The notes beneath the pieces were generated by a model. That model saw nothing but the letters and a program-made list of their open reading frames with translations. It made no database searches and was not told where the DNA came from. The translations under genes and the position numbers were made by a program. A DNA stretch of 64,000 nt, taken from assembly GCF_024158745.1 (NCBI RefSeq), contig NZ_JAMZAW010000011.1:1-64000 (forward strand), read 5' to 3'. The DNA comes from Paenibacillus tyrphae (GTDB lineage Bacteria > Bacillota > Bacilli > Paenibacillales > NBRC-103111). Position 1 is the stretch's first letter. The number at the start of each line of letters is the position of its first letter. Positions 8,521 to 17,337 of this stretch are shown piece after piece.

Positions 8521-9699
8521 TCAGGAAGAAGCTACGCCGGTTTTACGGACGGCGAGACGGCCGCCTATGGCGATTCCGCCCAGATACAAGGCGGCGCTTA
8601 CGCCGAAGAGCAGCGGAATGCTTTCTCCGATAAACAGGAGTGATCCGAGCATCGGGCCTGCCGCCATGCCAAGATAGCGGACAAAATTGTATACGCCGAC
8701 GGCGGTCGCGCGGTCATCGGGGAACATTTCCGTAAGGAGCGTGGCCGGCATCGACATGGTAAGTCCCATCGTCAGGCCGAACAAGCAGAACACGGCAGCC
8801 AGCACGGGCAGCGACAGTCCGGCGGTGAAAGCGAACAGCAGCACCGTCGCGGCGTTGGCCGCGCAACCCCATAAATAGCCGCTCTCTCCGGGGAATCGGC
8901 TTTGGACCCATCCGCCTGCCTTGACTCCAATCATGGAGGAGAGCGCCATGAGCAGCATCAGCGTTCCCGTCTGCGACGGCTCATAGCCGTAGCGGTGATG
9001 GGCGATGATCGGAATGTAAACGAGAAAGACGAAGTAGACCAAAAACTGCACGAATCCGACGGTCAGCAGGGCAGCCGCCCGGGGATGGCGGGCCAAGCGG
9101 ACAAACGAGCTCCAATCGAGGCTCTTGCGCACGGCCGTTGTTTTCGGCCGGGTTTCGGGGAGCAGGAAAGCATTGGCCGCAAGCAGGATCAGCGATACGG
9201 CGCCCAGCAGCAAAAACGCGCTTCCGTAGCCGTAGCGGCCGCCGATCACTCCACCGACCCACGGGCCGACGGCCGGAGACAGTCCGAGCATCAGCTGGTA
9301 AGTTGCCATCCCTTGGGCCCGCTCTTTTCCTTCGAACACATCGCCGATTACAGCCGCCGCAACAACCGGAACGGCCGCCGCACCGATGCCTTGAAGCAGA
9401 CGGAAGGCGAGCAGCGCATCAACCGAGCCGGCGTAGGCGCAGCCGAGCGAGGCCAACGTGTAGACGGCGACGGCCGGGAGCAGGACGATTTTACGGCCCT
9501 TCCGGTCCGACAGCGGACCGAAGACAAGCTGCATGACTGCAAGCGCTACGGTAAATACGGTAACAGTCAGGTTGACCATTGCTTGCGTCGTGTGCAGCTT
9601 TTGTTGGACCTCCACCAGCAGCGGAGAGTACAAGTTTTGTGCCAAAGACGCCACAAAGGCGCTGAAGCCGATCAAATACAAGATGATGCGGGATTTCAT
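8521..9699 (-). CDS. MFS drug:H+ antiporter, DHA1 (Bcr/CflA-like)
   Basis: 392 residues with twelve hydrophobic segments. The loop GPLSDRKGRKIVLL after the second segment is the typical MFS motif A, and motif C-like Gly/Pro repeats occur in segment five (LGLSPAVGPWVGG). It should expel drugs or metabolites at the cytoplasmic membrane using the proton gradient. It is divergent from a TetR gene, and its promoter (TTGACT at 9784-9779, TATAAT at 9760-9755) overlaps a palindromic operator. AAAGGAGTGA precedes the start. Substrate unknown. Confidence 0.87.
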   Translation of the reverse strand: MKSRIILYLIGFSAFVASLAQNLYSPLLVEVQQKLHTTQAMVNLTVTVFTVALAVMQLVFGPLSDRKGRKIVLLPAVAVYTLASLGCAYAGSVDALLAFRLLQGIGAAAVPVVAAAVIGDVFEGKERAQGMATYQLMLGLSPAVGPWVGGVIGGRYGYGSAFLLLGAVSLILLAANAFLLPETRPKTTAVRKSLDWSSFVRLARHPRAAALLTVGFVQFLVYFVFLVYIPIIAHHRYGYEPSQTGTLMLLMALSSMIGVKAGGWVQSRFPGESGYLWGCAANAATVLLFAFTAGLSLPVLAAVFCLFGLTMGLTMSMPATLLTEMFPDDRATAVGVYNFVRYLGMAAGPMLGSLLFIGESIPLLFGVSAALYLGGIAIGGRLAVRKTGVASS

Positions 9700-9720
9700 G
9701 AGATCACTCCTTTTTTACAT

Positions 9721-9739
9721 ATGACTGACTGCCAGTCAA
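9721..9739. promoter_or_regulatory. TetR operator 1 in the MFS 5' leader
   Basis: atgactgactgccagtcaa on the plus strand is an imperfect palindrome sharing TTGACTG-N-CAGTCA with operator 2, 27 bases away. It lies between the -10 and the ribosome binding site of the MFS gene. Confidence 0.6.
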
Positions 9740-9754
9740 TTAAGTACATTACGC

Positions 9755-9794
9755 ATTATAGTTGATTGACCGATTGTCAGTCAATGGGTAAAAT
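9755..9794. promoter_or_regulatory. Divergent promoters with TetR operator 2
   Basis: Operator ttgaccgattgtcagtcaa at 9766-9784 covers the -35 of both divergent promoters. Minus strand: TTGACT (9784-9779), 18 bases, TATAAT (9760-9755), for the MFS gene. Plus strand: TTGACC (9766-9771), 17 bases, TAAAAT (9789-9794), for the regulator. One bound dimer could repress both. Confidence 0.65.
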
Positions 9795-9861
9795 AAAATT
9801 ATGGAGATTACCCTAAAACGAGAAGCGTGCATTTCTCTCAATTAGCAAAGGAGTGCGACTT

Positions 9862-10491
9862 ATGGCCAGAATAACGAAGGACCCTGAAGTGCGCAGGAAC
9901 GAACTGCTGGACGCGGCTGTGCAATTGTTCGGCGATAAAGGCGTCGAGCGGACGTCTGTCAGCGACATCGTCAAACAGGTGGGGGTCGCTCAAGGGACGT
10001 TTTATTACTATTTCAAAACGAAGGACGACGTTATCTTCGCCCTGATCGAGCGTACGCTGTCAGAGCAAATGGAATATGTGATTTCGGTTGCGGGGCAGCC
10101 CGGGGTAGCCGCGGACCGGAAGCTGGTGGCGGCGCTGCTCGAACGTCCGGCCGTCCTGCCGAATTACCGGGATTTTTTGCAGGTGCTGCACCATGAGAGC
10201 AACGCCATGATCCATCAACGGTTCGTGTCCCGGAAAATTTCCGAGATGGTGCCGCCGATTGCGCATATCCTTGAGCAGGGCGTAGAGGAAGGCATGTTTC
10301 ATGTCGAGCATCCGGCGGAAACGGCCGAATTTATGCTGACGGCGATTTTGTTCATGTTCGATCCGGGCTTTTTTGACCGGACCGAGGAGGAGATCCGCGT
10401 GAAAGCCGACGCGATCGTCGGCATCATGGGGAAGCTGCTCGGTGCGGAGCTCCCGGCGCCGGATCAGGCAAGAAGCATGTTTGCGCATTAA
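9862..10491 (+). CDS. TetR-family repressor of the adjacent MFS pump
   Basis: 209 residues. The N-terminal helix-turn-helix runs through about residues 10-55 and ends in QGTFYYYFKTKDD, the standard TetR recognition helix. The C-terminal ligand domain is unlike any I can name. ATG 9862 is chosen over GTG 9853 because AAAGGAG lies eight bases before it. It is divergent from the MFS gene and two matching palindromes lie between them, so self- and pump repression relieved by a drug is likely. Confidence 0.9.
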   Translation: MARITKDPEVRRNELLDAAVQLFGDKGVERTSVSDIVKQVGVAQGTFYYYFKTKDDVIFALIERTLSEQMEYVISVAGQPGVAADRKLVAALLERPAVLPNYRDFLQVLHHESNAMIHQRFVSRKISEMVPPIAHILEQGVEEGMFHVEHPAETAEFMLTAILFMFDPGFFDRTEEEIRVKADAIVGIMGKLLGAELPAPDQARSMFAH

Positions 10492-10655
10492 GGCGCGCGG
10501 ATTGTTCGTTGACGGCTTGATTTCCCTCCGACTACAATAGGGATTGAACGTTGCCTTGGACATATGCGGTGCCGTAAAGCTTTGATTCAAAGGGCTGCAA
10601 AAAGCGCAGGTAACGTGTACCGATCGGAATTTGATAAAATGGACGGAGGATGGAC

Positions 10656-11621
10656 ATGAATAGATTAGATGCCGTCGCTATCGGCGAGCTGCTGATCGAT
10701 TTTACGCCTGCGGGGGTGTCCGAGCAAGGGTTGCCGCGATACGAGCAAAACCCAGGCGGCGCGCCGGCCAATGTGATGGCGGGGCTGACCAAGCTGGGCA
10801 AAAGGACGGCATTTATCGGCAAAGTCGGCGAAGATGCGTTCGGCCGTTTTTTGACGGGGGAGCTGGAGAAGCACGGGGTGGATACGGGCAGCATGGTATT
10901 TACCGGCGAAGCCGGTACGACGCTGGCCTTTGTCAGCCTTGATGCCAGCGGAGACCGTTCTTTCAGCTTTTACCGCAATCCCGGGGCGGACATGCTGCTG
11001 CAGGAGTCGGAGATCGACTGGAAGCGGATCGGGGAAGCCGCCTTGTTTCATTTCGGCTCCGTCTCGATGACCCACGAACCCTCGGCTACGGCGACACTGC
11101 GCGCGGCTGCCTATGCCCGCCGGGAAGGTAAGCTCGTCTCCTTCGATCCGAATCTGCGTCCGCTGCTGTGGCCGGATTTGGAACGTGCGAAGTCGCTCAT
11201 TCTGGAAGGCATGACTTACAGCGACGTATTGAAGCTTTCCGAGGAAGAGCTGCATTTTCTGACCGGCGAACGGGACTTGGAGGCAGGTACCCGGCAGCTG
11301 CAGGAGCGGTACGGTACTCCGCTGATGTTCGTAACGCTTGGGCCGGACGGCAGCTTTTACCGTCAGGGCGAGCGGACGGGCCGGGTACCGGGCTTCGCGG
11401 TGAAAGCCGTCGATACGACCGGCGCGGGCGACGCGTTCTTCTCCGGCGCGCTGTTCCGCTTGATGGAATACGGCAAGCGCCCTGACGAGCTGACCGAAAA
11501 GGAGCTTGGCGAGGTTTGCCGCTCGGGCAATGCGGCCGGCGCGCTTACGACGACCCGCAAGGGAGCCATTCCCGCTCTGCCGTCCCGGGAGGAACTGGAC
11601 CAACTGATTCGCGGAGTTTGA
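10656..11621 (+). CDS. PfkB-family sugar kinase, probably fructokinase
   Basis: 321 residues. Both PfkB signatures are present: NPGGAPANVMAGLTKLGKR near residue 35 and DTTGAGDAFFSGALF near residue 255, the latter with the catalytic Asp in GAGD. Such fructokinases phosphorylate fructose to fructose 6-phosphate in the cytoplasm. The inner ATG (10656) is preferred since GGACGGAGG directly abuts the first ATG at 10650. No sugar transporter is adjacent, so the substrate (fructose, or another ketose) is inferred from family only. Confidence 0.85.
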   Translation: MNRLDAVAIGELLIDFTPAGVSEQGLPRYEQNPGGAPANVMAGLTKLGKRTAFIGKVGEDAFGRFLTGELEKHGVDTGSMVFTGEAGTTLAFVSLDASGDRSFSFYRNPGADMLLQESEIDWKRIGEAALFHFGSVSMTHEPSATATLRAAAYARREGKLVSFDPNLRPLLWPDLERAKSLILEGMTYSDVLKLSEEELHFLTGERDLEAGTRQLQERYGTPLMFVTLGPDGSFYRQGERTGRVPGFAVKAVDTTGAGDAFFSGALFRLMEYGKRPDELTEKELGEVCRSGNAAGALTTTRKGAIPALPSREELDQLIRGV

Positions 11622-11632
11622 AGGGACAAGCA

Positions 11633-11646
11633 TGGAAACGTTTTAT
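11633..11646 (+). promoter_or_regulatory. Possible cre (CcpA) site before aspA
   Basis: TGGAAACGTTTTAT agrees with the catabolite-responsive element pattern (TGNAANCGNTNNCA) except near its right end. It lies just upstream of the aspA promoter. Weak alone. Confidence 0.3.
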
Positions 11647-11663
11647 TTTCCGATGTCAAGCCC

Positions 11664-11692
11664 TTTCAACCATTGGTAAATTGAGATACAAT
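11664..11692 (+). promoter_or_regulatory. Probable sigma-A promoter of aspA
   Basis: TTTCAA (11664-11669), 17 bases, TACAAT (11687-11692), about 70 bases before the aspA start. Confidence 0.5.
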
Positions 11693-11765
11693 AACGTATG
11701 GAGATGACATTGCTTGTAAGATCATCCCATCGCAAGTTATCGCAGCCATAAAGGGGAGACAGGTC

Positions 11766-13208
11766 ATGACCAGCGCGCAATATCGGGTGGAAAAAGACTT
11801 TTTGGGCACGAAGGAAGTACCGGTCCATGCTTATTATGGAGTTCAAACGATGAGGGCCGTAGAAAACTTTCCGATTACCGGATACCGGATTCATAAAGAG
11901 CTGATTGTCGCCATGGCGACGGTCAAAAAAGCGGCGGCTATCGCCAATATGGAGATCGGGCAGCTGAATCCGAACCTTGGGAAGGTCATCGTTCAGGCGG
12001 CTGAGGAAATCATCGCCGGGCAATGGCACGATCAGTTTATTGTAGACCCGATTCAAGGCGGGGCAGGTACGTCGATCAACATGAACACGAACGAAGTCAT
12101 TGCCAACCGGGGCATTGAGCTGCTCGGGGGCGAGAAGGGCAATTACTTTACGCTTAGTCCCAATACCCATGTGAACATGGCGCAGTCGACGAACGACGCT
12201 TTCCCGACGGCGATTCATATTGCCGTTCTGACGCTGCTCGATCAGCTGCTTGAGGTGATGAACGAGCTGCATGAAGGCTTCGAGGCCAAGGCGAAGGAAT
12301 TCGACAGCGTTATCAAAATGGGCCGGACGCACCTGCAGGATGGCGTGCCGATCCGCCTCGGCCAGGAGTTTGAAGCTTACCGCCGGGTGCTTGCGAGAGA
12401 CATCAAGCGGATTACGCAGACGCGGCAGCATTTGTATGAGATCAATATGGGTGCGACGGCTGTCGGCACCGGCTTGAACGCCGATCCGCGCTACATTAAG
12501 CGCGTGGCAGAGCTGCTGGCTGAATTCAGTGGCTTCCCACTGGTCAGCGCGGAGCACCTCGTCGATGCGACGCAGAACACTGACGCCTATACCGAAGTGT
12601 CTGCGGCATTGAAGGTGTGTATGATCAATATGTCGAAGGTGGCGAACGACCTGCGCTTGATGGCTTCGGGACCGCGTACCGGCTTGTCCGAAATCAGTCT
12701 GCCGGCGCGTCAGCCGGGCTCCTCGATCATGCCTGGCAAAGTGAACCCGGTTATGTGCGAGGTCGTCAACCAGGTGGCGTTCCAGGTGATCGGCAACGAC
12801 CATACCATTTGCTTGGCTTCCGAAGCGGGACAGCTTGAGCTGAACGTCATGGAGCCGGTGCTGGTGTTCAACCTGCTGCAATCGCTCAGTATGATGAGCC
12901 AGGTGTTCAAGGTGTTCAAAAAATACTGCCTTGACGGCATCCAAGCGAACATCGACCATTGCAAAGAGTATGTGGAGCGGAGCGTGGGCGTCATTACCGC
13001 GCTGAACCCGCATCTGGGCTATGAGCCGGTGGCGAGAATTGCTCGCGAGGCGATTGAAACCGGCCGCTCGGTCCGCGAGCTCTGCCTGTTGTACGATGTG
13101 CTGCGCGAAGACGAACTGAACTTGATTTTGGACCCGTACGAAATGACGAATCCGGGGATCGCGGGCGCATCGCTGCTCGAAACGCACCGCGACGAAGAGA
13201 AGAAATAA
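11766..13208 (+). CDS. aspA: Aspartate ammonia-lyase (aspartase)
   Basis: 480 residues, full length for the fumarase/aspartase superfamily. It converts aspartate to fumarate and ammonia. The conserved flexible loop GSSIMPGKVNP carries the catalytic serine, and the early NMNTNEVIANR and MAQSTND stretches are the other family blocks. Wording of the blocks (MNTNEV, GRTHLQDGVP) fits aspartase better than fumarase. AAAGGGGAGA precedes the ATG. It is monocistronic between a promoter and a terminator, so aspartate use is probably regulated on its own. Confidence 0.95.
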   Translation: MTSAQYRVEKDFLGTKEVPVHAYYGVQTMRAVENFPITGYRIHKELIVAMATVKKAAAIANMEIGQLNPNLGKVIVQAAEEIIAGQWHDQFIVDPIQGGAGTSINMNTNEVIANRGIELLGGEKGNYFTLSPNTHVNMAQSTNDAFPTAIHIAVLTLLDQLLEVMNELHEGFEAKAKEFDSVIKMGRTHLQDGVPIRLGQEFEAYRRVLARDIKRITQTRQHLYEINMGATAVGTGLNADPRYIKRVAELLAEFSGFPLVSAEHLVDATQNTDAYTEVSAALKVCMINMSKVANDLRLMASGPRTGLSEISLPARQPGSSIMPGKVNPVMCEVVNQVAFQVIGNDHTICLASEAGQLELNVMEPVLVFNLLQSLSMMSQVFKVFKKYCLDGIQANIDHCKEYVERSVGVITALNPHLGYEPVARIAREAIETGRSVRELCLLYDVLREDELNLILDPYEMTNPGIAGASLLETHRDEEKK

Positions 13209-13243
13209 CGGCCGGACGCTTCCGTCAGGCCGGTTAGGCGACA

Positions 13244-13280
13244 AGCGCCGCTGTCTCAAGAGACGGCGGCGTTTGTTTGC
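13244..13280 (+). terminator. Terminator after aspA
   Basis: cgccgctgtctc (13246-13257) pairs with gagacggcggcg (13260-13271) with one G-T pair, then tttgttt. The two innermost pairs probably open to make the loop. Confidence 0.65.
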
Positions 13281-13296
13281 AATGGTGAGAGCTGGC

Positions 13297-14229
13297 TTAT
13301 GAGCCGATGTTGATGTTGATCTGTTTCGAAGGAGCTTTTTTCAAAGCCACCAATAAAATCATCCCGATGATGCAAGACGTGCCGATCCACTGAAAATACC
13401 CAAACGGCTCTTTCAGCCAAAGAACTGTGGTTAACACAGCCGCCAGCGGCTCCAGACTGCCAACAAGGCTTGATTCTTTGGGGGAGAGACTTTGCAAGCT
13501 TTCGATATAAAACCAAAAGGCGAGCATAGTGCCGAATACGATCACGAAGACCAGGTATAAATAGGCTTCCAGCGGCATGCCGGCATAATCCGCCTGCCAA
13601 GGCGGATGGATAAAGCTTAAGGCGGCGCCTCCGATGATCATCGCCCAGCCGACAATGACAAGCGAATCGTATTGCTTCAACAGAGGAACCGCATATACCG
13701 TATAAAACGCTAACGTTACCCCCGACAACACTCCCCATACGATGGCAGGCATCGGCACCGATAATTGAGAGACCGAGCCGTTGGTTAATAACAAAAAGCA
13801 GCCAACTAAAGCAAGGGAAACGGTTACTAGATCTTGTCGGGTGAAAACCGTCTGTTTTCGCAGGATGAGATAAATAATAATCATGACCGGCGCCAAATAT
13901 TGCAGCAGCGTGGCTACGGCGGCGTTGCCGTGCTGGATCGAAGCCATATACGTATATTGAACCGCAAGCGTCCCGAACAGCGCGAAAATAACCAGTTTAA
14001 AGGCCGCACTTCGGTTTTTCCAGACACCGAATATTTGCGAGCGGTCTTTTGTAAAAAATTGCACGGCCAACAGTAAATTACCGGCTACGAGCAATCGTGT
14101 CGTCACCAGCCAATCGACTTCAATGGCGTAGTATTGGAATAGCTTTTTGGCGACGGTGCCGCTGATTCCCCATAATATCGCTCCGGTTATCACAAGAAAT
14201 AATCCTCTTCTTCTAGCAGATCTGTCCAT
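13297..14229 (-). CDS. EamA/DMT-superfamily metabolite exporter
   Basis: 310 residues with ten hydrophobic segments in two repeats of the EamA domain; the first begins [20 protein letters not shown]. Family members export amino acids or other small metabolites. The C-terminus is short and polar. Divergent from an AraC-type gene, with an AT-rich 110-base spacer holding both promoters. Whether the neighbouring regulator controls it is unknown. Confidence 0.85.
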   Translation of the reverse strand: MDRSARRRGLFLVITGAILWGISGTVAKKLFQYYAIEVDWLVTTRLLVAGNLLLAVQFFTKDRSQIFGVWKNRSAAFKLVIFALFGTLAVQYTYMASIQHGNAAVATLLQYLAPVMIIIYLILRKQTVFTRQDLVTVSLALVGCFLLLTNGSVSQLSVPMPAIVWGVLSGVTLAFYTVYAVPLLKQYDSLVIVGWAMIIGGAALSFIHPPWQADYAGMPLEAYLYLVFVIVFGTMLAFWFYIESLQSLSPKESSLVGSLEPLAAVLTTVLWLKEPFGYFQWIGTSCIIGMILLVALKKAPSKQININIGS

Positions 14230-14341
14230 AAACGAGTCTCCACCTTAAAATATAATAATAGTGTTATAATAGGGGAAAATGGGCTTTGAAGATACTAGAA
14301 TCGAATAAATAAATATAAGGATTTTGAGGTTGGATGACTAT

Positions 14342-15235
14342 ATGCAAATCAAAAATTTTAAAATTGACCAAACCCTAAAGGAGCTGACCGAGCACCGGAC
14401 GGTCGTGCTGCCGATGGCTTGCTACGAGACGACGATTCATCAAAATATTCACGGTTATATCCCGCTTCATTGGCATGAAGAAATTCAGCTTGTCCTGATT
14501 GTAAAAGGAGAAGCGGTCTTTCAAATCAACGAGGACCGCATCACGGTTCGGGAAGGCGAGGGGCTGTTTATCAATAGCGGCTGCTTGCACATGGCGGAAG
14601 AAAAGGATCAATCGGGCTGCGTCTACATTTGTTTGAACGTTTCTCCCCATTTCGTATTATCACAAGAGCTTTATACGACCTTTGTATATCCTTATATTCA
14701 AGCGACCAATCTTTCATACTTACATTTGCATCCTGGTGAGCCTTGGCGGAAAAATAGTTTGGATGCCATCCTGAGCATTCATCGATTGCTGGAACAAAAA
14801 CCGCCGTTTTATGAAATCAGTATCACCGTGCAGTTGACGTTAATTTGGCAAAATCTCATTAGGAATGGCTTTCAGCCGGAATACGACCGGACGGAAATGC
14901 AGAAGAGTCAGCGAATCAAGCAAATGCTGCAATGGATTCATATCCATTATGCCGAGAAAGTCAAGCTGGATGACATCGCTAGAGCCGGGCAATTGAGCCG
15001 GTCCGAATGCTGCCGCTATTTCAAGCGAATCCTGAAGACGACGCCGTTAAGCTATGTAACGGAATACCGCATCCAAAAAAGTTTAGTGCTCTTGCAGCAA
15101 GCGGAATCGAATGTGACGGAAGTCGCCTATCAGGTAGGATTTAATAGTACAAGCTATTTTATCGATCAGTTCCGCAAGTCCATGAGGATTACACCGCTAG
15201 CATACAAGAAATCTAAAATGGATAACGGCTCATAA
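14342..15235 (+). CDS. AraC-family regulator with N-terminal cupin
   Basis: 297 residues. An N-terminal cupin includes IPLHWHEEIQLVLIVKG, the usual sugar-sensing beta barrel. The C-terminal third has two helix-turn-helix units, the second in VAYQVGFNSTSYFIDQFRKS. ATG 14342 is chosen; a frame from TTG 14324 is possible and the ribosome binding site does not settle it. Downstream lies the sugar-phosphate operon, so this is the probable activator of that operon; the EamA gene is the other candidate target. Confidence 0.85.
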   Translation: MQIKNFKIDQTLKELTEHRTVVLPMACYETTIHQNIHGYIPLHWHEEIQLVLIVKGEAVFQINEDRITVREGEGLFINSGCLHMAEEKDQSGCVYICLNVSPHFVLSQELYTTFVYPYIQATNLSYLHLHPGEPWRKNSLDAILSIHRLLEQKPPFYEISITVQLTLIWQNLIRNGFQPEYDRTEMQKSQRIKQMLQWIHIHYAEKVKLDDIARAGQLSRSECCRYFKRILKTTPLSYVTEYRIQKSLVLLQQAESNVTEVAYQVGFNSTSYFIDQFRKSMRITPLAYKKSKMDNGS

Positions 15236-15265
15236 AACGGGGCAGGACACAAAGCTCCCGTACAG

Positions 15266-15299
15266 TCCGGACGACGGCTCTTGTCTCCGGCTTTTTTTC
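15266..15299 (+). terminator. Probable terminator after the AraC gene
   Basis: A short stem ccgga/tccgg followed by seven T. The stem is only five pairs and has a long loop, so this is tentative. Confidence 0.4.
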
Positions 15300-15334
15300 G
15301 TTCCCTGACAAGCTCGTGATGTTGAATAAAATGA

Positions 15335-15368
15335 TTGAAAAAATCAAAATTATGATTTATATTATCAT
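15335..15368 (+). promoter_or_regulatory. Promoter and operator of the sugar-phosphate operon
   Basis: TTGAAA (15335-15340), 17 bases, TATATT (15358-15363). A palindrome atgatttatattatcat (15352-15368) covers the -10, a position suited to a repressor. Confidence 0.5.
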
Positions 15369-15392
15369 TAATAAGACGAAAGGGGTAATATT

Positions 15393-16448
15393 GTGAAGCC
15401 ATTCGGTCAATATACGTATCCTGAAATTTCGGCACAGGCGGAGGCGCTGAATGCGGCGCTTGCACAGCTTCAGCAGCAGGGAGACTGGGTTCAAAAACAT
15501 CTCCTCGATTCGGAAACGGACGAGACAGTGTTCATCGGCAGCGGCTCATCCTATTATCAAGCATTGGCGATGGCGTCCGTCTACCGGGCGTGGCTGGGCA
15601 AAAGCGCAACGGCGTATCCTTCCTCGGAGGTGTTCCTGTTCCACGAGCAGACGCTTCCTCCGAACCGCAATTATTTGGTTATCGGCGTATCGAGATCGGG
15701 CGAATCGACGGAGGTGCTGCTGGCGCTGGAAGCCGTGAAGCCGCTCCCTAACGTGAAAGTCGCGGGTATTACCTGCTACGAAGAGAGCAGCATGGCGAAG
15801 CTGGCGGATTGCCTGGTATCCCCGCTCGGGAAAGAAACGAGCACCGTAATGACGAAATCGTTCAGCAGCATGACGTTTTTGATGCATGCGGCGATTGCCA
15901 AGGCGGCGGGCAAGCAGGATCAGTTCGAGCAGCTTGCTTCGGTCGCGCAAACGGACGATCAAGTCGTCAAAGCCGCCGACGCTTGCATTAAGCCTTTGGT
16001 CGACAAGAACGATTTTCACAAGGTCATTTACCTTGGCATGGGCACGTACTACGGCATCGCGCTGGAAGCGAGCTTGAAAATCAAAGAAATGTCCTACATC
16101 TGGACGGAAGCATACGGTACGCTGGAGTTCCGCCACGGTCCCAAGTCGATTGTGGAGCCGGGCACGCTTGTCTGCCTGCTGCTGTCCGAGAAAGCGCGCG
16201 ATTACGAGCTGAAGGTCGCTAAGGAAATGCAGGAGTACGGCGCATTCGTGCTGCTCATCACGGCGCAGGCCGGGGAAGACACCGCGTTTGCGGATGCGGT
16301 ATTCGAAGTCGGCGGCGCGGAGATGAGCGACGATGCCCGCACGGTGCTTTATTTGCCGGCGCTGCAATATTTGGGCTTCTATACGGCCATGAAACGCAAC
16401 GTGGACCCGGATATGCCCCGCAACCTGACGCAAGTGGTCAAAATTTAG
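15393..16448 (+). CDS. SIS-domain sugar isomerase/deaminase, AgaS/GlmS-like
   Basis: 351 residues with two SIS domains and no glutamine amidotransferase part. FIGSGSSYYQALAMA and SRSGESTEVLLALE in the first SIS and LEFRHGPKSI in the second are phosphosugar-binding signatures. Homologues in aga clusters act as galactosamine 6-phosphate deaminase/isomerase giving tagatose 6-phosphate. That fits here because an aldolase and a tagatose/fructose phosphate kinase follow in the same operon. Start is GTG 15393, with AAAGGGG eight bases before. Assignment to galactosamine over fructosamine substrates is inferred from context. Confidence 0.8.
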   Translation: MKPFGQYTYPEISAQAEALNAALAQLQQQGDWVQKHLLDSETDETVFIGSGSSYYQALAMASVYRAWLGKSATAYPSSEVFLFHEQTLPPNRNYLVIGVSRSGESTEVLLALEAVKPLPNVKVAGITCYEESSMAKLADCLVSPLGKETSTVMTKSFSSMTFLMHAAIAKAAGKQDQFEQLASVAQTDDQVVKAADACIKPLVDKNDFHKVIYLGMGTYYGIALEASLKIKEMSYIWTEAYGTLEFRHGPKSIVEPGTLVCLLLSEKARDYELKVAKEMQEYGAFVLLITAQAGEDTAFADAVFEVGGAEMSDDARTVLYLPALQYLGFYTAMKRNVDPDMPRNLTQVVKI

Positions 16449-16470
16449 CCGGAAGCGAGATGACATCGAT

Positions 16471-17337
16471 ATGCCATTAGTATCATCTACCTCATTGCTT
16501 GAAGCGGCCCGCGCGGGCGGCTACGGAATCGGCGCATTCAATGTGCATACGCTGGAGATGCTGCAAGCGGTCGTCGACGCCGCGGAAGAAACCGGATCGC
16601 CTTTAATTCTTCAATCGACGGTAGGGACGGTCAAGCATCTCGGTCCCGATTATATCGCGGCGGCGGCCACAGTTGCTGCCAACCGTTCCCGGGTGCCGAT
16701 CGCGCTTCATCTGGACCATTGTACGGACTTTGCGACGATCGTGCAGTGTATCCGGGCCGGATACACGTCGGTGATGATCGACGCTTCGATGCTGCCTTTC
16801 GAAGAAAACGTGCGTTTGACGAAGCAAGTCGTCGAAGTGGCGCGCGCCGCCGGCGTCAACGTCGAAGCCGAGCTGGGCAAAGTGGGCGGCGTGGAGGACG
16901 ATATCGTCGTGGCCGAACATGAAGCGCTGATGGCCGACCCACAGGAGTGCGCCGATTTCGTTGAGCGGACCGGCGTCCACACGCTGGCGCCTGCGATCGG
17001 TACGGCTCACGGTATTTACAAGGGCGAGCCGAAGATCGATTTCGACCGCATCCGGCGCATTGCCGAGATCGTCTCGGTGCCGCTCGTGCTGCACGGCGGC
17101 TCCGGCATTCCGGAAGAGCAGGTGAAGCGCTGCGTGTCGCTCGGCATGGCCAAAATGAACATCGCCACCGAGATCCGCATCGTCTTCTCCGACGCGATCA
17201 AGGCCGTGTTTGCGGACAACCCGCAGGAGAACGACCCGCGCAAATATATGATTCCGGCCAAGAAGGCCGTGAAAGAAGCGGCAATTGAAAAAATGCGGAT
17301 GGTCGGCTGCATCGGCAAAGCCGGGGACCTCCGATGA
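16471..17337 (+). CDS. Class II aldolase, tagatose-/fructose-bisphosphate type
   Basis: 288 residues. Zinc ligands are visible in HLDHCTD and LHGGSGIP, and the N-terminal GIGAFNVHTLEMLQAVVDAA is the class II signature region. The enzyme splits a ketohexose 1,6-bisphosphate into dihydroxyacetone phosphate and glyceraldehyde 3-phosphate. GatY/KbaY-type tagatose enzymes and FbaA-type fructose enzymes cannot be told apart safely by eye; operon context favours tagatose. Its last bases overlap the kinase start (ATGA), implying coupled translation. Confidence 0.87.
   Translation: MPLVSSTSLLEAARAGGYGIGAFNVHTLEMLQAVVDAAEETGSPLILQSTVGTVKHLGPDYIAAAATVAANRSRVPIALHLDHCTDFATIVQCIRAGYTSVMIDASMLPFEENVRLTKQVVEVARAAGVNVEAELGKVGGVEDDIVVAEHEALMADPQECADFVERTGVHTLAPAIGTAHGIYKGEPKIDFDRIRRIAEIVSVPLVLHGGSGIPEEQVKRCVSLGMAKMNIATEIRIVFSDAIKAVFADNPQENDPRKYMIPAKKAVKEAAIEKMRMVGCIGKAGDLR

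Noticed and set aside
11643-13259. 538-codon minus-strand frame
   Set aside because: Antisense to aspA, no ribosome binding site, no recognisable motif.
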